DNA from: Novosphingobium profundi
Lineage (GTDB): Bacteria; Pseudomonadota; Alphaproteobacteria; Sphingomonadales; Sphingomonadaceae
Length of the DNA: 64,000 bases
Direction of reading: 5' to 3'
Assembly (NCBI RefSeq): GCF_018491765.1
Contig: NZ_JABWCU010000001.1
Span: 304,568 to 368,567, forward strand
Below are positions 7,271-13,408 of this stretch, piece by piece; position 1 is the stretch's first letter, and each line of letters opens with the position of its first letter. A program made the position numbers and the translations under genes. The notes under the pieces were generated by a model. It saw nothing but the letters and a program-made list of their open reading frames with translations. It had not been told where the DNA came from and did no database searches.

Positions 7271-7645
7271 ATGATCGATTGCCCGTACTGCGCGGAGCCA
7301 ATCAGAGCCGCAGCCAAGAAGTGCAGGCACTGTGGGGAAGTGCTGGATATAGCACTTCGTCGGGCGGAAGATGCATTGAGGGCCAGTGAGCGGTCCGGGA
7401 ATGTCTATATGAATGCCGCAGTGCATTCTGGCCCATATCGTTCGCCCAAGAGCAAGCTTGTCGCGATCGTACTAGCGTTGCTGCTTGGCGGGATAGGCAT
7501 TCACAAATTCTACCTCGGCCGGACTGCCTGGGGCGCTATATACCTAATTTTCTGCTGGACTTTCATACCAGCATGCGTGGCATTTCTTGAGGCAATCATC
7601 TATCTCTTGATGCCGGAAGATAAATTTCACGAAAAGTACGGCTAG
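7271..7645 (+). CDS. Zinc-ribbon plus TM2-domain membrane protein
   Basis: A 124-residue protein. The N-terminus is a CXXC...CXXC zinc ribbon (C4, C7, C18, C21). After a linker come two transmembrane helices with the TM2-domain turn (GGIGIHKFYLGRTAWG, residues 73-88). The ATG at 7271 has AGGAAGAAG before it; a GTG at 7223 with AAAGGGGG upstream is an alternative giving 16 more residues. TM2 proteins are widespread and of unclear function. The gene lies alone between the leftward operon and the repressor, has lower GC than its neighbours, and converges on the repressor gene with a 4-base overlap. This suggests a passenger gene expressed in the lysogen. Confidence 0.8.
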   Translation: MIDCPYCAEPIRAAAKKCRHCGEVLDIALRRAEDALRASERSGNVYMNAAVHSGPYRSPKSKLVAIVLALLLGGIGIHKFYLGRTAWGAIYLIFCWTFIPACVAFLEAIIYLLMPEDKFHEKYG

Positions 7646-7974
7646 CCATTCTCATTCACCCGGCGCTTGGTGTCATCGTGCACAGGCGCCGGGCGATAGG
7701 GGGAGTGAGATTGACTAGCGATCCGCATTGCGTTTTCTCGAAGGCGGCGCAGTGCAAAAGCATCTTCAGGATGCATCAGCAATTCGAATGGCTCGATATT
7801 CAGAGCAAAAGCGGCTTCATTCACCGTATCCCGTTTGTACGGTTGCTTGCCATTGATGAGGTAGGACACCTTGCGCTTGTCCCAGCCTGTTCGGCGCTCA
7901 AGCTCGGCTTGGGTCGTTTGCAGCGTTTCAATCCACTGCCGCAAAAACCAATCATGAGTGGGGGTGGTGGCCAT
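7642..7974 (-). CDS. Phage repressor, XRE/HTH family (CI-like)
   Basis: A 110-residue protein with a helix-turn-helix in residues about 20-45 (TQAELERRTGWDKRKVSYLINGK), followed by a helical segment and a disordered basic tail. It lacks the LexA-type peptidase domain of lambda CI, so it should not be cleaved by the SOS route. The ATG at 7974 is favoured over 8004 because a TATAAT ends 6 bases upstream (see the promoter entry). It is divergent from the Cro-like gene and flanked by operators, which is the standard immunity layout. Confidence 0.85.
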   Translation of the reverse strand: MATTPTHDWFLRQWIETLQTTQAELERRTGWDKRKVSYLINGKQPYKRDTVNEAAFALNIEPFELLMHPEDAFALRRLRENAMRIASQSHSPYRPAPVHDDTKRRVNENG

Positions 7975-7980
7975 GGTTCG

Positions 7981-8009
7981 ATTATAGAAACGGCGCGAGG
8001 GCATGTCGT
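7981..8009 (-). promoter_or_regulatory. Repressor promoter, probably giving a leaderless mRNA
   Basis: On the minus strand ACGACA (8009-8004) is followed after 17 bases by a perfect TATAAT (7986-7981). Only six bases separate the TATAAT from the ATG at 7974, so transcription should start at or next to the A of the start codon. The operator at 8008-8025 touches the -35 region, consistent with self-regulation. Confidence 0.6.
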
Positions 8010-8025
8010 TTCCTTGAAATGAAAC
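8008..8025. promoter_or_regulatory. Repressor operator 3 (degenerate)
   Basis: GTTTCCTTGAAATGAAAC keeps one perfect half-site (ATGAAAC) and a weaker second half. It overlaps the -35 region of the repressor promoter and lies 18 bases from operator 4. Confidence 0.5.
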
Positions 8026-8033
8026 AGGACCTC

Positions 8034-8062
8034 TTGACGAGCGGTTTCATTTTATGAAACAA
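8034..8062 (+). promoter_or_regulatory. Candidate rightward early promoter
   Basis: TTGACG (8034-8039) is followed after 17 bases by AAACAA (8057-8062), with operator 4 (8044-8060) covering the spacer. The predicted start is at or just before the ATG at 8070, so this transcript may also have almost no leader, although AAGG 5 bases before the ATG could serve as a weak ribosome site. Confidence 0.5.
8044..8060. promoter_or_regulatory. Repressor operator 4 (best match)
   Basis: GTTTCATTTTATGAAAC has perfect 7-base arms around a 3-base centre and is the clearest copy of the motif. It lies in the rightward early promoter immediately before the Cro-like gene. Confidence 0.75.
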
Positions 8063-8069
8063 GGCCGGC

Positions 8070-8351
8070 ATGAAGATAGCCGATCTCCGACGCGAGCTGA
8101 ATCTCTCACTTGAGACATTTGCCGCCCACGTTGGCCTCCAATCAAGGGGGCGAATGTCAGTCATTGAGCGTGAGAACCGATGCTCTCTCGCAGTCGCTCT
8201 GCGAATTGAAGAGTTCTCCGATGGGCGGATCGATGCGGCGGAGTTGAGCGATGAGGTTAAGGCTGCTCGTCATGGATTGATAAATGCCGCACCGCGGCAT
8301 GTGCCGTCCACTGGACAAACCGAAGAAAAGTCCAGCGGAGTTTCGGCGTGA
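8070..8351 (+). CDS. Cro-like helix-turn-helix protein
   Basis: A 93-residue protein; residues 1-55 form a Cro/XRE fold (LRRELNLSLETFAAHVGLQS, SVIERENRCSLAVALRIEEF), followed by a short polar tail. It is the first gene of the rightward early operon, divergent from the repressor, with operator 4 in its promoter. By position it is the Cro counterpart that would turn off the repressor in lytic growth. It overlaps the next gene as GTGA. Confidence 0.8.
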   Translation: MKIADLRRELNLSLETFAAHVGLQSRGRMSVIERENRCSLAVALRIEEFSDGRIDAAELSDEVKAARHGLINAAPRHVPSTGQTEEKSSGVSA

Positions 8352-8818
8352 TTGCCCCGGCTGTCCTTGCCCGGCTGCAGCGCGGCGTGAGCGCGTCGAT
8401 CTCTATCTCTGGCGGGTGCGATGGCGCCGCGGCCACGGTGGAGAAGAGCCGCACACTGACCAACAACTGGGACAACGAGAACCATCCTGACCTGCCGCGC
8501 ATCGAATATGCGTTCGCGCTGGATGCCGTTGCCGTGGCGCAGGGGCATCGCCCGCCGATCCTGTCCGCGATGGCGGCCGACCTTGGCCACGTGTGCATCC
8601 GGTTGCCGAAGTGCGAGGTTGGCGAGGATGAGCTTGCCGCAGCGCTGATCGATGCGAGCGCCGAATTCGGCGACATTTCCGCCGAGATCCGCGAGGCGAC
8701 GAAGGACCGCAAGGTCTGTGAGCGCGATCAGGCGCGGATCACCTTGCAGATCGACGAGGCACTGGCCTCGCTTGGCCGCCTGCGTGCTGTGGTCAACGCA
8801 TGTGGGAAGGATCTGTGA
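8348..8818 (+). CDS. Early phage regulator, possibly CII-like
   Basis: A 156-residue protein with a GTG start that overlaps the Cro-like stop. The N-terminal third (VLARLQRGVSASISI... and LPRIEYAFALDAVAVAQG) and the second-gene position after Cro are reminiscent of phage CII-type regulators. The C-terminal third is a long charged helix (VCERDQARITLQIDEALASLGRL). The CII resemblance is weak and positional, so treat it as an early protein of unknown function. Confidence 0.55.
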   Translation: MIAPAVLARLQRGVSASISISGGCDGAAATVEKSRTLTNNWDNENHPDLPRIEYAFALDAVAVAQGHRPPILSAMAADLGHVCIRLPKCEVGEDELAAALIDASAEFGDISAEIREATKDRKVCERDQARITLQIDEALASLGRLRAVVNACGKDL

Positions 8819-9021
8819 TGGGGATTCGTAATGTCCTTCGCCGCTGGCTCGGGGTTCCGAGCGATGCGGAGATCCGCGAGATTGTCCTGCGCGAAATTGA
8901 CGCGGATGCCGTGTGGATCGAGTCCGCAGGCGCAGAAACCTTTGCCGCGCAACGCCAGCGCCGCGCGGCAAGGCGAGAAAGCGGCATCACTTGGGGCAAG
9001 CGGGAGAATACCCGTGGCTAG
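8818..9021 (+). CDS. Small hypothetical phage protein
   Basis: A 67-residue protein whose ATG shares its A with the TGA of the previous gene, so it is translationally coupled. It begins with a basic amphipathic helix (MGIRNVLRRWLG) and has an arginine-rich tail. No family recognised. It converges on a small minus-strand gene at 9023-9199. Confidence 0.6.
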   Translation: MGIRNVLRRWLGVPSDAEIREIVLREIDADAVWIESAGAETFAAQRQRRAARRESGITWGKRENTRG

Positions 9022-9022
9022 A

Positions 9023-9199
9023 TCAAATTTTCCTGTTCGCTTCGGCTACCTGCTTGAAATGAAGATAAGCGTCCGTGATGTGATCACTGATCAAGGCGGT
9101 GTCCCAGCCTTTGACATCATCGCGCTGCTGAAACCAGGTTGCCCAGGTGTTGGTCAGCTGCGCTGCAACGAGCGCGGCCGTATCTTCGCTAATCGCCAT
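9023..9199 (-). CDS. Small antisense-oriented hypothetical protein
   Basis: A 58-residue protein (MAISEDTAALVAAQ... ending EANRKI) with good codon periodicity and a GAAGGGA ribosome site about 6 bases before the ATG at 9199. It is the only leftward gene in the rightward early operon, ending one base beyond the stop of the preceding gene. It has a W..WFQQRDDV...WDTALI pattern with three tryptophans. No family recognised. It might be expressed from its own promoter in the lysogen, but no clear promoter is seen. Confidence 0.6.
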   Translation of the reverse strand: MAISEDTAALVAAQLTNTWATWFQQRDDVKGWDTALISDHITDAYLHFKQVAEANRKI

Positions 9200-9282
9200 T
9201 CAAGGTCCCTTCGTGCTGACGTTGACAGCGGCATGATGGCCGAAGCGGGCGGGGCGTCAAGCCTCGCCCGTGGAGGGGAGGC

Positions 9283-9816
9283 ATGATCATGTCTAGCCGT
9301 CTCAACCAGGGTAACGCGCATTATCGCATCGGGCCCTTGACGACCTATGTGGATGCGCGCGAGCTGGAGCGGAAGTTCGAGCGTGCCGTGGCTGGTGAGC
9401 GGGTAACCTATGCGATCGGGCCGGCTGTCAGCCTGAATGCGGCCACCGCCGCGCTGGCGCGCAGCTGGCACGATGCCGGGTTGTGCCTTCTGTTGCGCGA
9501 ACGGGAAGGCGGTGGCCGGGGGTTCCGATATTTCGTGCAGAAGCGCGAGCTGGCCGTTGCAGGCGCTGATGACGCAGCGGATGGCCCCGCGATCCGTGGC
9601 CGTCCGGAAGAGAAGTTGCTGCACGTGCTGGAGGACATGGCCGAGCGCGGAGGGGCATTGCCCAGCCTGGACATGCTGGCCGATCTGGCAGGGCTGCCCA
9701 CGCGAAATTCGGCCGATTACCGGCTGAGGCTGCTGATCGACGGCGGGTTCGTGCGCGTGCGGCGTGACGGCCCGAACCGATTTGTGGACATCCTGAGGCA
9801 AGAGGCCGGACAGTGA
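9283..9816 (+). CDS. Hypothetical phage protein with C-terminal winged-helix-like domain
   Basis: A 177-residue protein. GGAGGGGAGG precedes ATG 9283 (a second ATG at 9289 is possible). The first ~95 residues are a mixed alpha/beta domain. From about residue 105 a helix-turn-helix-like stretch is visible (LLHVLEDMAERGGALPSLDM and LADLAGLP, then LLIDGGFVRVRRDG as a wing). It could be a DNA-binding early protein. It is coupled to the next tiny gene by a TGATG overlap. Confidence 0.65.
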   Translation: MIMSSRLNQGNAHYRIGPLTTYVDARELERKFERAVAGERVTYAIGPAVSLNAATAALARSWHDAGLCLLLREREGGGRGFRYFVQKRELAVAGADDAADGPAIRGRPEEKLLHVLEDMAERGGALPSLDMLADLAGLPTRNSADYRLRLLIDGGFVRVRRDGPNRFVDILRQEAGQ

Positions 9817-9941
9817 TGGACGATGATGACAACCGCAGCCCGCGGGCGCTGCCGATCTATGCCGTTGCCTTGGCGTTGGTGCTGGGCGGCGGGGCGCTGG
9901 GTTACGCCTGGGGCTTGGCCCAGTTGCTGATCGAGCGCTGA
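9816..9941 (+). CDS. Tiny single-span membrane protein
   Basis: A 41-residue protein: an acidic start (MDDDDN), then one hydrophobic helix (AVALALVLGGGALGYAWGL). Its ATG shares its A with the TGA of the upstream gene. Function unknown; membrane microproteins are common in phage early operons. Confidence 0.5.
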   Translation: MDDDDNRSPRALPIYAVALALVLGGGALGYAWGLAQLLIER

Positions 9942-9943
9942 CG

Positions 9944-9960
9944 CCCGGCGCCCTGCCGGG
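9944..9960 (+). terminator. Short GC hairpin before the sliding-clamp gene
   Basis: CCCGGC and GCCGGG form a 6-base stem around a 5-base loop. No T-run follows, so it is more likely an attenuator or RNA processing site than a full terminator. Confidence 0.25.
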
Positions 9961-9991
9961 ACCCGATGCTGTCTGAAATGATGAGGTGATT

Positions 9992-11233
9992 ATGGCTACG
10001 AAACGTAGTCCGAAGACGCGCGTCCAGGCTTCGGTCCTGCACGGCGCCCTGAAGGACGTTCTGGAAATCGTCGAATCGCGCAACACGATCCCGATGTTGT
10101 CGCACGTTCTGATCGAGGTGTGCGACCAGGTTCTGACAGTGACCTGCAGCGACCTTGACCACTGGGCATCGCGCAATTGCGCGACGGGCGACCGCGACGG
10201 GCCGGATAGCCGGGATTGGCTGGCAAGCCTGAAGCCGTTTTCCGTCTGCATTCCTGCAAAGAAGCTGGCCAGCGTGCTGGCGGCGCTGGATGGCGAGGCG
10301 ATGGTGCGGATCGAGGCGCCGGTTGACTGGTCGGCTCAGTGGGCGGGGCAGATTACCGTTTCGGCCGGTTCCGCACGGTTCAAGTTGCACGCGCTGCCGG
10401 CAGCGGAATTTCCGGCAGCACCGATCATGGAATGCGAAGCCGAATTCGAAATGCCGTGCAGCCAGCTGGGCGATGCTCTGGCGGCGGTGCGGCACGCGAT
10501 CTCCACGGACGAGACGCGGTATTACCTCAACGGGGTGTACGTGCATCCGTTCGATCTGGACCTGCGCCTGGCGACGACGGATGGCCATCGCCTTGCCCGG
10601 GTAAGAATGGACGGGCCGGTAGGGTCAACCAGTTTTCCCGCTGCGATCGTCGCCACCAAGACGGTGGCGGTGCTGTGCAAGCTGCTGGACCATGCGGGCA
10701 AATCGGCCGAGGGAGGGGAGGGCGAACCTCCTGCGGTGCAGATCTGGGCCAATGGCAGCGGTTCGCGACTGCGCTTTGCGATGCCGACTGAAGGCGATGG
10801 CGAAGTTACCTTGATCGCGAAGACCGTGGATGGAGAATTCCCGGATTACAGCCGTGTGATCCCCGGCGCGCCGCAGTATCGCGCAACGGTGGCGCGAGCG
10901 GCGCTCGCTGGCGTTGTGAAGCGCGTGGCGGTGTTGGCCGATGGCGAAAGGCGAACCGTGCAGATCTCCTTCGAGGAGAGCCGCCTGAACGTTTCTGCGC
11001 GCTCTCCCGATTTTGGCGAGGCGAGTGAAGATCTTGCTTGCGCATATCTTGGCCCGGCTTTCGATGTCGGCTTCAACAGCAAGTACCTGCTGGCCGCCCT
11101 GGGCGCGATTGCCAGCGACACCATCGCCCTGCAGTGGGACGCGCAGGGTGACCTGCCGGTGCGATTGGCCGGGTGGGAGGATGGCGAGGAGGTCGGGGCG
11201 CTTCTTCAGGTCATTATGCCGGTGCGTGTGTGA
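9992..11233 (+). CDS. Phage-encoded DNA polymerase III beta subunit-like sliding clamp
   Basis: A 413-residue protein of DnaN family length. Family landmarks are visible in order: an early SRNTIPMLSHVLIE stretch (domain 1), then AISTDETRYYLNGVYVH and RLATTDGHRLA (domain 2), then KTVDGEFPDYSRVIP (domain 3 entry) and a terminal LLQVIMPVRV like the usual ...IMPMRL end. The ATG at 9992 follows GAGGTG; an upstream GTG would add two residues. The clamp tethers DNA polymerase; a phage copy may recruit host polymerase to phage DNA. It opens the replication block and overlaps the next gene by one base. Confidence 0.92.
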   Translation: MATKRSPKTRVQASVLHGALKDVLEIVESRNTIPMLSHVLIEVCDQVLTVTCSDLDHWASRNCATGDRDGPDSRDWLASLKPFSVCIPAKKLASVLAALDGEAMVRIEAPVDWSAQWAGQITVSAGSARFKLHALPAAEFPAAPIMECEAEFEMPCSQLGDALAAVRHAISTDETRYYLNGVYVHPFDLDLRLATTDGHRLARVRMDGPVGSTSFPAAIVATKTVAVLCKLLDHAGKSAEGGEGEPPAVQIWANGSGSRLRFAMPTEGDGEVTLIAKTVDGEFPDYSRVIPGAPQYRATVARAALAGVVKRVAVLADGERRTVQISFEESRLNVSARSPDFGEASEDLACAYLGPAFDVGFNSKYLLAALGAIASDTIALQWDAQGDLPVRLAGWEDGEEVGALLQVIMPVRV

Positions 11234-11448
11234 TGTCGGCCTATTCCGACATTGGGCCGCAGGGGCCGACACGCATGGAGGTCTACGCCACCGCCACCGA
11301 AGTGATCCGTATGGCCAGCATGGCGCGGGAGCTTTCGACCGCCGGGCCAGGGCTGGACGTTGCGCGGGCGATGCGGGCGCTGGGCAAGGCGGCCGAGATC
11401 TTGGCCCAAAGCGCCGTTGGTGGGAGCGATCGCGATGCCGACGGTTGA
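11233..11448 (+). CDS. Small hypothetical protein between clamp and primase genes
   Basis: A 71-residue, mostly helical protein (TRMEVYATATEVIRMASMAR, LDVARAMRALGKAAEILAQ). Its ATG shares its A with the clamp stop and its end overlaps the primase start by 14 bases. No family recognised; the coupling suggests a role in phage DNA replication. Confidence 0.6.
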   Translation: MSAYSDIGPQGPTRMEVYATATEVIRMASMARELSTAGPGLDVARAMRALGKAAEILAQSAVGGSDRDADG

Positions 11449-12718
11449 CGAACGCAAGGCCGAGGTCCGCCGGCAGCTGACGATCGGCGCGGTGATCGAG
11501 CGATTCGTCAAGCTGACTGGATCCGCGACCAGCGACAGACGGCGCGGCAAATGCGAGTTCCATGGAAGCTCCTCGCTATCATTTTCGGTCAAGCGGGCGA
11601 ATTCCGGTGAAGGCTTCGGGCATTGCTTTGGCTGCGGATGGCACGGTGACATGTTCACGTTCCTGATGGAGCTGAAGGGCTGGCCGTTCATGGAGGCGCT
11701 GGCCGAGCTGGAGCGCATGGCCGGGATCTGCGAGACAGGCGGCGACGACCGCGCGGCGCGGGGCACCAGGACACGGCAGAAAGTTGAACAGCCCAAGCGA
11801 CCGAGGCGGCAACGTGAGCCGATCGAGCCGATCGACATGGGGCGATGGATCTGGAAGCACGCGGTGCGCGATGATCGCGCCGTGCGCCGGTATTTCATGG
11901 GGCGTGGCGTACCGCAGTCTGAGTTAGGCGCGGAGCGCCTCGCGCAATTTCGCTACATCTCCAACTGCCCGTGCGTGAGCTGGCCGCAAGGTACCGATCC
12001 GCGCAAGGCGTTGCACGCCCCTGCAGTGATCGCGTTGGTGCGGGTGCCTACGATGATGGGCGATCCACCGGCCCTGGAATGGGTGCCGGTGGGGGTGCAT
12101 GTCACCTATCTCAATCCCGAGGGCACGGACACGATGAGGCGCCGGGCGCCATGGGCGCCTGCCGATGCGCCGGATCCGTGGCTGCCGAAGCGCAGGATGC
12201 TTGGCCCGGTCGGGCGCGGGTGCGTGCTTCTGGGGGAGTATCGCCAGGATGCTCGGCTGTGGATCGGGGAGGGCAATGAGACAGTGCTTTCCGGCATGGC
12301 GATCGGAAAGGCTGATGGTGGCGATGTGGGCGTTGCAACGCTGAGCCTCGACAACCTGCAGGGCGGCATCGCCAAGTGGCGCGGCGGCGTGTGGCCGCTG
12401 TTTGCGATCAAGCCCGATCCCGAGCGGCCGTGCTTTCTGGTGCCGGGCCACCGCGGTCCGGTGGTTGGATTGGTGGATGCCGATATGAGCCCGCTGAAAG
12501 GGCAGCTGAACCGGCGCACCGGAATGCGGGCAGGTGAAGCCGTGGTCGAGCATCGCGGCGGACCGATCGTGCGGCGCGAGATTACCGGTGCCGAGAGAGC
12601 GGACGTGTGCGCGCAGCTGTTCGTGAAAGGCTGGCGGGCGGCCGGGTGTCCGGCCGAGGCGGTGCGTGCGCCGATCGGCCTCGATTTCAACGATGCGATT
12701 CAGGAGGACGCAAGATGA
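11435..12718 (+). CDS. DnaG-like primase: CHC2 zinc finger plus Toprim
   Basis: A 427-residue protein starting at ATG 11435. The N-terminus has a CHC2-type finger (C..HGSSSLSFSV, then GHCFGCGWHGDMFTFLMEL, about residues 38-75) as in DnaG. After a basic linker near residues 105-125 comes a Toprim-like half, with WIGEGNETVLSGMAIG and VVGLVDADMS carrying the acidic metal-binding residues. It should make RNA primers at the phage fork. The D5-type protein two genes downstream would supply helicase activity. It overlaps the tandem GapR gene by 4 bases (ATGA). Confidence 0.88.
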   Translation: MPTVDERKAEVRRQLTIGAVIERFVKLTGSATSDRRRGKCEFHGSSSLSFSVKRANSGEGFGHCFGCGWHGDMFTFLMELKGWPFMEALAELERMAGICETGGDDRAARGTRTRQKVEQPKRPRRQREPIEPIDMGRWIWKHAVRDDRAVRRYFMGRGVPQSELGAERLAQFRYISNCPCVSWPQGTDPRKALHAPAVIALVRVPTMMGDPPALEWVPVGVHVTYLNPEGTDTMRRRAPWAPADAPDPWLPKRRMLGPVGRGCVLLGEYRQDARLWIGEGNETVLSGMAIGKADGGDVGVATLSLDNLQGGIAKWRGGVWPLFAIKPDPERPCFLVPGHRGPVVGLVDADMSPLKGQLNRRTGMRAGEAVVEHRGGPIVRREITGAERADVCAQLFVKGWRAAGCPAEAVRAPIGLDFNDAIQEDAR

Positions 12719-13407
12719 GCGACGATCGCCTTCGCAATCTGGTCCGTGCCATTCAGGCCTACAATATTGAGATCGGCGATGCGATCGACGGCCGGCGTGG
12801 CGTGTACGAGCAGGCCAAGGCCATGGGCTATGACACGAAGACAATCCGCAACCTGGTGCGGCGCATGCGGATGAACGGTGCGGACCGCGATGCAGCCGAC
12901 GAACTGCTTGCCCAGTACGAGGCCGATATGGGGATCGCCGGTAGCGCGCCAGCACATGCCGATGCGGGGCGGCCGGCCAAGCGCGAGAAGTTCGTGGCGC
13001 CGAAGGGGGCATCGAGCGAGCAGCAGCTACGCGCGATCATCAGCCGTGTGCTCGAGCTGCGCGGCGATCGCGGCGAGGTGAACGATACCATCAAGCTGGA
13101 GCTGAAGAAGGCAAAGGCAGCAGGTTTCGACCCGCGCAAGATCCAGGAGGCGTGCCTTTGGCTGGAAAAGTGCGACCGGCACGGCCGCGACATGATGCTG
13201 GCCAGTGAAGAGCTGTTCCAGATCTACCGTGATATCGGTGATGGGCCGCAGCCCGCGCCCAAGGTCGACGGCGACAGCAAGCTTGTTGCCATGTTTGCCG
13301 GTCCATCCTCGGCCGAGGGTGAGAAGAAGCCGGCATCCCAGAAACTTCGCCAGGTGAACGATGCCTTGGCGGCGGCGCAGATCAGTCGCATGATGAGGGG
13401 GAACTAG
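12715..13407 (+). CDS. Tandem GapR (DUF2312) double-domain DNA-binding protein
   Basis: A 230-residue protein in which two GapR-like domains are fused. Domain 1 (about residues 4-73) runs from LRNLVRAIQ through VYEQAKAMGYDTKTIRNLVR to LLAQYEADMG. Domain 2 (about 101-175) runs from QLRAIISRVLEL through LKKAKAAGFDPRKIQ to ELFQIYRDIG. Both follow the cellular pattern: helix, VYAEAKGNGFD-like turn, basic helix, ..LDLY..A.G end. Cellular GapR is a ~89-residue nucleoid protein that assembles around overtwisted DNA ahead of replication forks and transcription. A linker (74-100) joins the domains and a charged tail follows (176-230). It lies between primase and helicase genes, overlapping the primase stop. 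A covalent two-domain form is unusual; a role on fork DNA is inferred. Confidence 0.85.
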   Translation: MSDDRLRNLVRAIQAYNIEIGDAIDGRRGVYEQAKAMGYDTKTIRNLVRRMRMNGADRDAADELLAQYEADMGIAGSAPAHADAGRPAKREKFVAPKGASSEQQLRAIISRVLELRGDRGEVNDTIKLELKKAKAAGFDPRKIQEACLWLEKCDRHGRDMMLASEELFQIYRDIGDGPQPAPKVDGDSKLVAMFAGPSSAEGEKKPASQKLRQVNDALAAAQISRMMRGN

Positions 13408-13408
13408 G

